59,398 bases of DNA. Source: Dehalococcoidia bacterium (GTDB lineage: Bacteria > Chloroflexota > Dehalococcoidia > Lucifugimonadales > UBA826). The translations under genes and the position numbers were made by a program. The stretch spans positions 258,294 through 317,691 of the forward strand of contig JAPYSB010000002.1 in assembly GCA_029936675.1 (NCBI GenBank), written 5' to 3'. How positions within the stretch are numbered: position 1 is the stretch's first letter; every line of letters starts with the position of its first letter. A model generated the notes under the pieces. It searched no databases. It saw only the letters and a program-made list of their open reading frames with translations, and was not told the DNA's origin. Positions 25,959 through 34,375 of the stretch are shown piece after piece.

Positions 25959-26672
25959 CTACCACCAAGTCTCCGATTTAATTTGGCCCTTATTGAAACC
26001 TGTCTTTTGTAATTGAGCTGACAGAGATTCGACAAAGCTGTCCGGACCACAGACAAAAGCGGTATCGAAGGTGGAGGCTTCTAACTGATTTAACATGTCA
26101 CCATTAACCCTGCCTGAGAATCCTTCAGCAGAGTGATGGGGTGCGCCGGATATCGTGTAGACATAGGAAAGCTGATCAGGGTTTTTCAGGCAAAGGTCTT
26201 TTAATTTCCTGGGGAACAATAATTCTTCATAACAGCAAACACTATGTATGATTGTTGCTCTGTGATTAGTCGCCTCCCCGATGTACCTAAAAATACTCAC
26301 CAAAGGGGTAATTCCGATTCCTCCGGCTATTAATATCACATTACCCTGCTCAGGGGTATAAACGCAGGTTCCGCCGGTTGAAAAAGAAACAGTATCCCCT
26401 TCCCTCATAGATTGATGAATATATTGGGTTACTTCATCATCGCCTGTGTTTTTTACGGCTAAAGAAATGAATTCTGTGTTGCATGGGGTTGATGTGATTG
26501 AATAACCAGCCACTTGCTCACTCCCGTGTAAGGAGACAAACAGATCGATCCATTGCCCAGGAAGAAAATCGATTTTGCCTTTATAGGGAAACAAATCGAA
26601 AGATTTCGTAGAGGTGGTTTCTTGCTTGATGTTAGTAACCTTCGCAGTGACTATATGTCTATCAGGTTGCAT
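25959..26672 (-). CDS. FNR-type FAD/NAD(P)H oxidoreductase without iron-sulfur domain
   Basis: The 237-residue protein is a ferredoxin-NADP reductase-like module: an FAD-binding barrel (about 5-105, PGQWIDLFV and AGYSITSTP), then an NAD(P) domain (about 110-237) with LIAGGIGITPLVSI and the late CGPDSF. The usual RxYS flavin motif reads AGYS. It lacks a fused 2Fe-2S or heme domain and so needs a separate electron partner. It is the last gene of a minus-strand block beginning with a binding lipoprotein at 34176, 30 bases after ald. Its acceptor is unknown. Confidence 0.85.
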   Translation of the reverse strand: MQPDRHIVTAKVTNIKQETTSTKSFDLFPYKGKIDFLPGQWIDLFVSLHGSEQVAGYSITSTPCNTEFISLAVKNTGDDEVTQYIHQSMREGDTVSFSTGGTCVYTPEQGNVILIAGGIGITPLVSIFRYIGEATNHRATIIHSVCCYEELLFPRKLKDLCLKNPDQLSYVYTISGAPHHSAEGFSGRVNGDMLNQLEASTFDTAFVCGPDSFVESLSAQLQKTGFNKGQIKSETWW

Positions 26673-26702
26673 CTTGTCTTAAACCCTGTGCTTAATATGA
26701 AA

Positions 26703-27821
26703 TTATGAGAGCATTTCCTCTAAACTTGAAAATGTCATGCTCAGACTCTCAGCCAGAGCAGGATAGGTTATTTGTCCACCTATAGTGTTGACTCCTTTAG
26801 CAAGGCTACTGTCTAAGGCGATAGCTTTGTGAGCACCATTGTTCGCGATAGACCGAACGTATGGCAGAGTAGCATTCGAAAGCGAAGTACTGGCGGTATG
26901 GCCGACTATCCCCGGCATGTTAGTTACTGCATAATGAATAACGTCGTCTTGGATATACGTTGGGGTTTGGTGCGAGGTTGGGCGAATCCCTTCAACACAG
27001 CCGCCTTGGTCAATCGCAACATCGATAATAACGCCTCCAGGCATCATATCTTTAACCATATCGCGACTGACTATTTTAGGAGCTTTTGCCCCTGGTACTA
27101 ATACTGCACCCACGACAACCTCTGAGCGTTGAACCTTCTCCGCCAGTGCGGCTGGGGTCGGATAAATGGTTTTCACGTGGCCATTGGTTAGGGTGTCTAT
27201 TTCTCTAATCCTATCTAGATTGATATCAGCAACGGTTACGTCGGCCCCTGCGCCCATTAATGCCGTCGCCGCATTTAACCCCACGGTTCCTCCCCCAATA
27301 ATAAAGGCGCTGCAATTGCCAGACCCAGGCACACCACTAAGTAATTTACCAACCCCGCTGTCTATATTGGTTAGAAGGCGAGCTGAAACTTGAGAAACTA
27401 AACGTCCTGCAATTTCACTCATTGGATGAAGGAGTCCAAGCCTACCTTTGTCATCTTCTACAGTCTCATATGCGATCCCGGTCACATTTTTCTTCAATAG
27501 GCAATCAAGTAAATCTAGTTCAGCAGCTAGGTGGAGATAGGTGAAAAGGGTTTGTCCTTCTTGTATTAAATCAAATTCGTTAGGCTGAGGTTCTTTCACT
27601 TTGACGATGAGCTCTGCTGTGCCATATATTTCAGCGGGGTCTGAGACTATTGTGGCACCTGCACCGTACAGGTAAACATCATCGGAAAACCGAGACCCTT
27701 GGCCGGCACCAGATTCTACGAGGACTTTATGCCCGTCAGAGACTAAAACCTCGACTTTGTCGGGAGGCAAGGATACCCTGTTCTCATCAGGTTTTATTTC
27801 TTTTGGGATACCTATTATCAC
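26703..27821 (-). CDS. ald: Alanine dehydrogenase
   Basis: The 372-residue protein aligns end to end with bacterial Ald, which interconverts L-alanine and pyruvate plus ammonia with NAD. Visible features are MIIGIPKEIKPDENRVSLPP, ESGAGQGS, the catalytic region FTYLHLAAE and the NAD-binding GGGTVGLNAA with Asp in VADINLDR; NMPGIVGHTAST is near the C-terminus. The start is a GTG with GGAG eight bases upstream. It sits between a class I aminotransferase gene and an FNR-type gene, which suits release of amino-group nitrogen in amino-acid catabolism. Confidence 0.93.
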   Translation of the reverse strand: MIIGIPKEIKPDENRVSLPPDKVEVLVSDGHKVLVESGAGQGSRFSDDVYLYGAGATIVSDPAEIYGTAELIVKVKEPQPNEFDLIQEGQTLFTYLHLAAELDLLDCLLKKNVTGIAYETVEDDKGRLGLLHPMSEIAGRLVSQVSARLLTNIDSGVGKLLSGVPGSGNCSAFIIGGGTVGLNAATALMGAGADVTVADINLDRIREIDTLTNGHVKTIYPTPAALAEKVQRSEVVVGAVLVPGAKAPKIVSRDMVKDMMPGGVIIDVAIDQGGCVEGIRPTSHQTPTYIQDDVIHYAVTNMPGIVGHTASTSLSNATLPYVRSIANNGAHKAIALDSSLAKGVNTIGGQITYPALAESLSMTFSSLEEMLS

Positions 27822-27865
27822 AACTTAAACTCCACACCTTGATAATATATAAACGCTGACCACAG

Positions 27866-29134
27866 TTAATGTTGAATATCTAAAACCTTTTCAAAAGCTT
27901 TTCCAATTCTTCTGCTGGCTTCCTCAAGATGTTCAAATGGAGCACGCGTGAAGGCTAGTCGAAAATGCGAATCATCTAGTGAACTATCAACATAAAAAAT
28001 AGATCCTAGCGGAAAAACAACACCCTCTTCCGCGGCGGCCTGAATCAAATCAAAAGCTTTAGTTTGAGTACATTTTACCCAAAGAAAGTAACCGCCTTCT
28101 GGTTCTTCCAATTCAATATAGGGATCGCAGTATTTCTTGAGGGAATCTACCATTGTTCTACACTTCGATTTGTATAAATTTCGCATCGAGGTAATGTGGC
28201 TGTCCAACTTTCCTGACTCTATTAGATCTGCTAACGCATAATGGACTAATGGGCTGGTGCCCATGTCAAAACGTACTTTCGTTAGTGGTTCAGCCAACTC
28301 ATCCCTGGCTTGAATCCAGCCAGCCCTTAATCCGGTGGCCAAAATTTTGCTAAAACTACACATTTTTATTACCCCATGGCCATCAGAAAGCGCATAGTAC
28401 GACGGTGGCGGCGGTGCATCGTAATAAAGTTCGGTGTATGCGGCGTCTTCCGCTATGAGAATTTTGTGCTCCGCGCATATTTCCAGAATTGCTTTTCTAA
28501 TTTCTAATGTAGTCACATTACCCATCGGGTTGTGATAATCAGGGATGGTGTAAAAGAGTTTTACTCTTCTACCTTGGGCCGCAAGGGATTCGACAGTTTC
28601 CTTAAATAAATCCGGGTTAATGCCCTCTTTATCCATTGGCACTTCAATAACTTCTGCCCTGAATCCCCTAATGGCTCTTACCGTTCCCGAGTAACTTGGG
28701 GATTCTACAATTGCGATGTCTCCAGGCCCTACGAAAGCCTTGCAGACGTTTTCTAGACACCCAGAACTTCCATTGTGCATGATGATATTGTCAGGCAGAA
28801 GATTTGTTCCTTCAATTTTATTTTGGCGGTCAGCTATTAATTGACGTAGGCCTTCATAGCCAAACCAACCTCCGTACATAAGAGAATCACTGAAATGGTC
28901 TCTAATTGATTTGGAAAAACTATCGATTAAGTCTTCGGTTGGAAGAGCAGTATCGTCCGGAATTCCACCAGCCAAAACAATGGGGTCTGGATGTTCTGTG
29001 GGGAGTCTCCAAAAACGACCAGCATCGGTTGCGCTTCCTGCACCTATGCTGCGCGCTGCTTCCGAAAGTAAGTCGTTTTCTATGTCCAAGGATTGCCATT
29101 GGCCGGCGAGTGTTTCTTTTTTGAATTGCACCAT
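27866..29134 (-). CDS. PLP-dependent aminotransferase, class I/II (LysN/ARO8-like)
   Basis: The 422-residue enzyme has the fold-type I core. Asp230 (AEDAAYTELYYD, with Tyr233) pairs with the PLP ring nitrogen, and Lys263 in SFSKILATGLRAG forms the aldimine. GGIPD and GWFGYEGLR resemble 2-aminoadipate or aromatic aminotransferases and the MocR-associated subgroup, but no HTH domain is present. It should move amino groups between an amino acid and 2-oxoglutarate or pyruvate. The amino acid is not identifiable. It is flanked by ald and by two permease genes. Confidence 0.88.
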   Translation of the reverse strand: MVQFKKETLAGQWQSLDIENDLLSEAARSIGAGSATDAGRFWRLPTEHPDPIVLAGGIPDDTALPTEDLIDSFSKSIRDHFSDSLMYGGWFGYEGLRQLIADRQNKIEGTNLLPDNIIMHNGSSGCLENVCKAFVGPGDIAIVESPSYSGTVRAIRGFRAEVIEVPMDKEGINPDLFKETVESLAAQGRRVKLFYTIPDYHNPMGNVTTLEIRKAILEICAEHKILIAEDAAYTELYYDAPPPPSYYALSDGHGVIKMCSFSKILATGLRAGWIQARDELAEPLTKVRFDMGTSPLVHYALADLIESGKLDSHITSMRNLYKSKCRTMVDSLKKYCDPYIELEEPEGGYFLWVKCTQTKAFDLIQAAAEEGVVFPLGSIFYVDSSLDDSHFRLAFTRAPFEHLEEASRRIGKAFEKVLDIQH

Positions 29135-29264
29135 ATCAGTAAACCTTATGCCTATTGATGCCTTAGGCGAATAGGACAGTGAATCGTTTTATTTCAAATA
29201 AGGATAACCTGTCAGGACTAACTAGTGAAGCTATAAAGGGATAGTAAAAAGTAGGGCCAAGGGC

Positions 29265-30140
29265 CTATCGGTTCATTGTAGGATCTAATGCATCTCTCAA
29301 GCCATCACCTACAAATGTAAAGCCCATCGTAATAACCGCTATCATGAGGCTCGGGAACAGACCCATATGCCAGTAGGTGCGGACATAACCAAGGCTGGTT
29401 GATATCATTTTGCCTAAACTTGGCACCGGCTCATCAATCCCAAGTCCTAAAAAGCTAAGTCCGGCCTCATTGAAAATCACAGCTGGAACTTGAAAGGCCA
29501 ACAAGACAGCCAATATAGGTACGATGTTTGGGAAAATATGTCTAAATGCTACTCTGAATCTACTGGCACCGATTGCTTGTGCTGCGATTACAAATTCCCT
29601 CTCTTTAAAAGCTAAAAACTGCCCGCGGGTGATACGTGTTTCTACCACCCAGCCCGAAATTCCCAAGGCAAATATCACGTTCCACATGGAATGCCCAAGC
29701 AATCCCATAATAAACATTGCTATTAGTAAAGCTGGAATGCCGGTTGCTATTTCTATTATCCTGACCACTATCTGGTCTACCCATCCCCCAAGATATCCAC
29801 CAAGAGTGCCTAAACTGATTCCTATACTTAAGGTGATGACTTGTACTCCCAAAGCTACAATGATAGAGGTCCGCGTGGCATAAAGCATACGGCTGAGGTA
29901 ATCGCGGCCCACTGCGTCGGTGCCAAATACGTGAGACCAACTGGGAGGCTGCCTCGCTTCAACCAAGTTTCCCACATCATATGAGGTAGGTGCCAAAAAG
30001 TTCGCGAACATAGCGATGAAAATACATGCAAGCACGATGCCAGAGCCAGCGACTGCCAATTTGTTACGCCTAAAGCGCCACATGAAATTGGCCTTGCGTC
30101 GCTTCTGGCCTTTTTCTTCGGCTTCTTTAAGGCTGGTCAT
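29265..30140 (-). CDS. ABC transporter permease, DppC type (second system)
   Basis: The 291-residue membrane protein has the DppC-like N-terminal helix, the GTDAVGRDYLSRMLY segment, an EAA-like loop (FVIAAQAIGASRFRV) and the C-terminal FVGDGLRDALDPTM. Its start overlaps the stop of the DppB-type gene by four bases, so the two are translationally coupled. With the lipoprotein at 34176 it makes a second peptide-type importer, again without an ATPase gene nearby. Confidence 0.9.
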   Translation of the reverse strand: MTSLKEAEEKGQKRRKANFMWRFRRNKLAVAGSGIVLACIFIAMFANFLAPTSYDVGNLVEARQPPSWSHVFGTDAVGRDYLSRMLYATRTSIIVALGVQVITLSIGISLGTLGGYLGGWVDQIVVRIIEIATGIPALLIAMFIMGLLGHSMWNVIFALGISGWVVETRITRGQFLAFKEREFVIAAQAIGASRFRVAFRHIFPNIVPILAVLLAFQVPAVIFNEAGLSFLGLGIDEPVPSLGKMISTSLGYVRTYWHMGLFPSLMIAVITMGFTFVGDGLRDALDPTMNR

Positions 30141-31069
30141 GTTTGGCGATCCGTCAGTCTCACCCGAGGGTCAGCCCAAGTGTAGAGAATATCACTGATA
30201 AAATAAGTAAGACCAAACAGAACGGCGACCAACATGAAAACCCCCATGATGACCGGGTAATCTCTATCAAAAATACTGGTTACGAAATGGCGACCGATTC
30301 CCGGTATCCCGAAGGTGTTTTCTATAAAAATGCTTCCTGTCATCAGGTTTGGGATTAAAGGCCCTACGAGAGTAATAATAGGGATCAAGGCATTCTTAAA
30401 AACATGCCGAAGGATCACTACGGGTTCTGCTAATCCCTTGGCTCGTGCAGTCCTGATGTAGTCAGACCTCATTGCCTCGAGCATACTAACTCTTGTAAAA
30501 CGCGCTATGAGGCTTGTAGGAGCAAGGGAATAGGCTACCACCGGTAGGACCATATGCTGCCAAGTTCCCCAGCCTTGGGTTGGAAGGAGGTCCATTTTCA
30601 CGGAAACAAACATAACTAACCACACCGCAACGGCAAAATTTGGAACAGTGATACCTGTTGTAGCTAGAAAAGTTACGGTGTAGTCCAGCAGGCTATTTTG
30701 TCGGAGTGCGGCAATAATGCCCACAGGAATTCCGATTGAAAAGGCTATTAGAAGTGTGACAGAACCTATCTTTGCGGTGGCAGGCCAGCCTCTTGCTATT
30801 GTTTGCCAGACAGTATCCGTTTTGTATATGAATGAATTGCCTAAATCTAAGTGAAATAAATTCCACAAGTATTTTGCATATTGAATATAGACTGGTTGGT
30901 CCAATCCATATTTTCTCATCATGTTTTCTTTTGCGGCTCCCTGCAAGGGTATTTCCGCCTCATTCCACGGAGTACCAGGCAACCATCTCACTGCGATAAA
31001 CAGGATTAGAGAAATGATTAAAACAGAGCCTATTAAACCAAGTAATCTTCCTAAAGAATATCTAATCAT
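30137..31069 (-). CDS. ABC transporter permease, DppB type (second system)
   Basis: The 310-residue membrane protein starts MIRYSLGRLLGLIGSVL, has VRWLPGTPW, the helix-rich core and the EAA-like motif DYIRTARAKGL, and ends DPRVRLTD. It forms the transmembrane channel with the DppC-type partner that follows with a four-base overlap. It is separated from the binding-protein gene by a class V aminotransferase-type gene, an unusual insertion in such an operon. Confidence 0.9.
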   Translation of the reverse strand: MIRYSLGRLLGLIGSVLIISLILFIAVRWLPGTPWNEAEIPLQGAAKENMMRKYGLDQPVYIQYAKYLWNLFHLDLGNSFIYKTDTVWQTIARGWPATAKIGSVTLLIAFSIGIPVGIIAALRQNSLLDYTVTFLATTGITVPNFAVAVWLVMFVSVKMDLLPTQGWGTWQHMVLPVVAYSLAPTSLIARFTRVSMLEAMRSDYIRTARAKGLAEPVVILRHVFKNALIPIITLVGPLIPNLMTGSIFIENTFGIPGIGRHFVTSIFDRDYPVIMGVFMLVAVLFGLTYFISDILYTWADPRVRLTDRQT

Positions 31070-31093
31070 GGTCAGATTTTCTCTTCATTTGGG

Positions 31094-32251
31094 CTAAGAT
31101 GCAAGTTCTGATAATTTGTCCGCAAGTAAATCTATTTCTTCTTCCAATAAATAAAAAGCGGCAGCAATCCGCATCGAGTGTGTTTTGGGGTTGTGCGCTG
31201 TCAAAATTCTATGCTCATTCCATAGCCAATTGCCTGGTTCAGGGTGATTCAGACCCGCTGTAGAAAAGGCGACTATCCCTGTGCTATCAGCTTTATCCAT
31301 CGGTGTTTTAATTGTTATACCCTGAATGTCGATTAGACGTCTTTTTAGTTGGCTGGCCAAATCGTGGCTTCTTCTATATATATTTTCAGGACCTATGTTG
31401 TTATGGAATTCTAGAGCTTTAACTCCTGATGCGTGGGTTGCCCAATACCTAGTGCCAAATTCAAATCGTTGTGCAGTCTTAAGGCTTGTGTAGGACAATG
31501 AGTCAAGATCGTATTCCTCAGTCATTCCCCAGCCTACCCAGCTCGTCTTCAACTTGGTTATCCAGTCTTTTTTCACATAGAGAAAGCCAGTTCCTTGCTG
31601 GCATAATAGCCATTTGTGACCACATCCGGCGTAAAAATCACAGCCAAGTTCTTTCATAGAGACTGGAAACTGACCTACTGCGTGAGCCCCATCCAACATA
31701 TAAGGGATGTCTCGAGCCTTCAGAAATTCTCCAACTTCCCTCGCGGGCAATCTAGCTCCATCTACAGTTGATACATGGCTGAGAAAAACCAGCCTAGTTT
31801 TATCAGTTACTAGAGACTTCAAATCTTTTAAGAGCTGAGTTGGCTCTGTTTGGAATTTAAGCAGTTTCACCTGGACTCCGTACCGTTCAGATAAGTTCAT
31901 AAACGGAAGGGAACCACTAGGATGTTCTTCATTGGTGATTATCACCTCGTCACCAGGAAGCCAATCAAATCCAGTGGCTACTATATTAATTCCATCAGAC
32001 ACATTTCGGGTTAGTGCTATCTCGTCTGAGGAGGCCCCGATATAATCACCAAAGCCTTTTCTAGAGTCTTCAAATAAGGTTAACACTTCATCATTAACGT
32101 CCCTGTCGTAGGGCCCTTTGTGTTCTATAAGACGGGCCAATCTGACAGCTTCTTCTGCGACCACGCTTGGAGTAGGTCCGAAAGTTCCACAGTTCAAATA
32201 TGTGCAACTCTGGAGTGCGGGTATTTGGGTGCGGATTGATTGAATATCCGT
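31094..32251 (-). CDS. Class V aminotransferase-fold protein (IPN epimerase/cysteine desulfurase-like)
   Basis: The protein has the class V PLP fold. Numbered from the TTG at 32197, Asp169 and His172 are in LDGAHAVGQ, and the PLP Lys195 is in GCGHKWLL; TRNVSDGINIV binds phosphate. The conserved N-terminus IPALQSCTYLNCGTFGP begins upstream of that TTG, so the true start must lie further up. A GGGAGG (32258-32263) is six bases before an in-frame ACG at 32251; an ATT at 32245 is the alternative. No ATG, GTG or TTG exists there. From ACG it has 385 residues. Epimerase, lyase or desulfurase activity are all possible; placement with peptide importer genes suggests amino-acid conversion. Confidence 0.82.
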   Translation of the reverse strand, partial: TDIQSIRTQIPALQSCTYLNCGTFGPTPSVVAEEAVRLARLIEHKGPYDRDVNDEVLTLFEDSRKGFGDYIGASSDEIALTRNVSDGINIVATGFDWLPGDEVIITNEEHPSGSLPFMNLSERYGVQVKLLKFQTEPTQLLKDLKSLVTDKTRLVFLSHVSTVDGARLPAREVGEFLKARDIPYMLDGAHAVGQFPVSMKELGCDFYAGCGHKWLLCQQGTGFLYVKKDWITKLKTSWVGWGMTEEYDLDSLSYTSLKTAQRFEFGTRYWATHASGVKALEFHNNIGPENIYRRSHDLASQLKRRLIDIQGITIKTPMDKADSTGIVAFSTAGLNHPEPGNWLWNEHRILTAHNPKTHSMRIAAAFYLLEEEIDLLADKLSELAS

Positions 32252-32263
32252 TTTGTGCCTCCC

Positions 32264-32309
32264 TAAAAAAACGGCCCGCTTGATACAAAAAAGTACCGAG
32301 CAGGCCGCT
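32264..32309 (-). terminator. Rho-independent terminator after the binding-protein gene
   Basis: Read on the minus strand, GCGGCCTGCT pairs with AGCGGGCCGT across an 18-base loop, with one mismatch and one G-T pair, and is followed by seven Ts. It lies about 50 bases after the lipoprotein gene and directly abuts the ribosome-binding site of the aminotransferase gene. The downstream genes are thus likely expressed by partial read-through. Confidence 0.8.
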
Positions 32310-32358
32310 CAATTTATCTCTCTTGTTTCTTGCTAATAGCGAGAAACCTTATATACGG

Positions 32359-34176
32359 TTAGTAGGCTGATCGAGTGTGCTCTTGAACATTCTCGCCAAC
32401 ATACACCTCATAGATGTTTTGGGCTCCAAAACCAGGATTCCAGTTAGGGAACTGAAGACCTGACCAACCAGCCTCGTTAGTTTCGAGCCATGTACCTTTC
32501 AGGTATGGCTTGTGCAACTGGTTCTGAACCTGTGACCAGAAGAATACGCTACCAACATCCTCAGAGAGAATTTCTTGTAGCTTGAGCATCTTGGCAGACC
32601 TTTCAGCCGAAAGTGCCATCGCACCTGCTTCTATTCTTAAGTCCTCGAATTCTTTGTTGTTCCAGTTATGTCGGCCATCCGTCTTGAAGACACCCATAAA
32701 GTTTGAAGCATCGACATAGTCAAAACCGTAGGAAACCATAGCAAATTGCAGGTCGTGGCCATTTAGATGACCCATGTAGGTTTTGCGGTCCATATTGTTG
32801 ATAGTGACATCGACGCCGAGGTTTTCCTTAAGTTGCTGGGCAACGGCGGCTGCAGTTGCTTGGAAGAGCTCGGTTTCTTGTCTTAGAGCCAATTCTAGTT
32901 TTGGAAAACCTGAACCGTCTGCAAAGCCTGCGTCAGCCATCAGTTTTTGGGCTGCGGCGACATCAAGACCTTGGTATTGTTTGAGTTTGTCAGGTCCTGC
33001 AGCATCTGGGAAGCCAGGTATTAATACACCGTACCTAGGCTCGCCGGCCTCTGACCCAACTATGTTATTGATAATCGCATCTCTGTCTATAGCTTTGGCA
33101 AAAGCCTGCCTGACTTTGACATCGTTAAACGGTGCGCTCTGGTTGTCGAAGAAAAGGTAGTGTGTTCGGAAGTCACCTGGGGAAAGACCTCTTTCTGACA
33201 TCAACTTCGCGTCATTCTCCAGATATTCTTGGTCTGCTGGAGTAAATGGTCCGTTGATAGTATCGACCTCGCCAGCGAGGTAGGCATCAAATTTTCGCTC
33301 ACCATACACAGACTTATAATTTTCTATGTAAGGCTTGATCTTGCCAGTGTAATTCAAATTGGGTTCAAATTCCGCATGCTGATTTGGTACCCATTCTTTT
33401 AGGATCCACGGAGTGCTTGAAAGCGTTGTCGCTGGATCATTTGAATAGTATTGGCCATGTTTCTCAGCTGCATGCTTTGCGAGCGGAGAACCATACATCA
33501 TAAACCCGGGGACATATGGCGCTGGCGTATCAAGCTGGAACACAAGGGTTTTGTCGTCTGTTGCTGTAACACCTAGAGTGTCCAAAGCCTTCTCGCCGGC
33601 TTCAATTGCCCCATAGTTTTCTACTTCAAGCATACCGAAGTACCACGTGAAGTCGTAAGCGTGTTCTGGGTCAGCGTAATACTGCCATGTATATACGTAG
33701 TCATGAGCAGTTAGTGGGACACCGTCACTCCATGTAAGATCTGGGTCGATGTTGAATGTCCAGGTTTTCATATCGTCTGAAGATGACCAACTAGTGGCAC
33801 CACCAGGGACGGTAGAAAGGTCTGTGCTCAGTAGAGCTAAGCTAAAACCACTCTGGATTCCTCCCGCGGCAGAGTTGTAAACACTGACCGGGAATTCTAG
33901 AGACTCACCTTCTTTTTCATAGTTGACCTTGAGAAATTGATCAGCTGCTGGAGCAGCGTCACTTGGCATTTCACGTCCAAATACGTTGGTTGTTTTTGCT
34001 GCTGGAGCTGATTTTGTAGCCGGGGCCGGAGCTGCTGCTGGGGCTGCTGCTGGGGCTGCTGCTGGGGCTGCTGCTGGGGCTGTCGCTTCCTCTGAAGAAC
34101 TACATCCAACTACGACCGTAAGCATCAGGGCCGTCATGGCACCAATCACCAAAAACATGAAACCGTTCTTGCGCAT
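32359..34176 (-). CDS. Peptide-type ABC substrate-binding lipoprotein (second system)
   Basis: The 605-residue product has a signal peptide with lipobox VVVGC (Cys25), an Ala/Pro linker (about 33-55) and a family 5 solute-binding domain (DLTWSDGVPLTAHDYVYTW, KVRQAFAKAIDRDAI). I take ATG 34176, with GGAGG seven bases upstream, rather than a TTG six codons earlier. It heads a minus-strand block of class V PLP protein, two permeases, class I aminotransferase, ald and FNR-type reductase, which makes amino acids or peptides the likely cargo (inference). Confidence 0.92.
   Translation of the reverse strand: MRKNGFMFLVIGAMTALMLTVVVGCSSSEEATAPAAAPAAAPAAAPAAAPAPATKSAPAAKTTNVFGREMPSDAAPAADQFLKVNYEKEGESLEFPVSVYNSAAGGIQSGFSLALLSTDLSTVPGGATSWSSSDDMKTWTFNIDPDLTWSDGVPLTAHDYVYTWQYYADPEHAYDFTWYFGMLEVENYGAIEAGEKALDTLGVTATDDKTLVFQLDTPAPYVPGFMMYGSPLAKHAAEKHGQYYSNDPATTLSSTPWILKEWVPNQHAEFEPNLNYTGKIKPYIENYKSVYGERKFDAYLAGEVDTINGPFTPADQEYLENDAKLMSERGLSPGDFRTHYLFFDNQSAPFNDVKVRQAFAKAIDRDAIINNIVGSEAGEPRYGVLIPGFPDAAGPDKLKQYQGLDVAAAQKLMADAGFADGSGFPKLELALRQETELFQATAAAVAQQLKENLGVDVTINNMDRKTYMGHLNGHDLQFAMVSYGFDYVDASNFMGVFKTDGRHNWNNKEFEDLRIEAGAMALSAERSAKMLKLQEILSEDVGSVFFWSQVQNQLHKPYLKGTWLETNEAGWSGLQFPNWNPGFGAQNIYEVYVGENVQEHTRSAY
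34022..34082 (-). repeat. Ala/Pro low-complexity coding repeat (SBP linker)
   Basis: The plus strand shows GCTGCTGCTGGG units repeated in tandem, coding for AAAP repeats just after the lipobox of the second binding protein. It is the same kind of tether as in the other two lipoproteins, but with a shorter and more exact repeat unit. Confidence 0.8.
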
Positions 34177-34243
34177 TGAGTAACCTCCACACAATACTTC
34201 TTTAACAAGCCTACGAAAATACTCGTAGCTTTTGACTCTTTCT

Positions 34244-34249
34244 ATTATA
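34244..34249 (-). promoter_or_regulatory. Putative -10 element (TATAAT) of the second binding-protein gene
   Basis: A perfect TATAAT on the minus strand lies 68 bases before the ATG at 34176. A TTGACT occurs only seven bases upstream of it, too close to act as its -35, and no good hexamer sits at 17 bases. A small leader hairpin (CTACGA/TCGTAG, 34211-34228) follows. Confidence 0.35.
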
Positions 34250-34289
34250 TGATGAAAGTCAACAATAAGATAATACTAAATCAATGGTA

Positions 34290-34340
34290 CATGAATATTA
34301 CCTTTGGGAATACAAACCATTCCCAAAGGTAATATTCATG
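34290..34340. other. Long perfect hairpin (22 bp stem, 7-base loop)
   Basis: Bases 34290-34311 are exactly complementary to 34319-34340 around ACAAACC. The stem is AT-rich with a central CCTTTGGGAAT block and has no T-run on either side. It lies between the end of the NHL gene (stop at 34376) and the promoter of the second binding-protein gene, both minus strand. It may end the upstream transcript or insulate the promoter. Perfect symmetry suggests a recent origin or selection for structure. Confidence 0.7.
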
Positions 34341-34375
34341 GTAGGGTATTAGTGGAAACACTGATATTTGACCAA

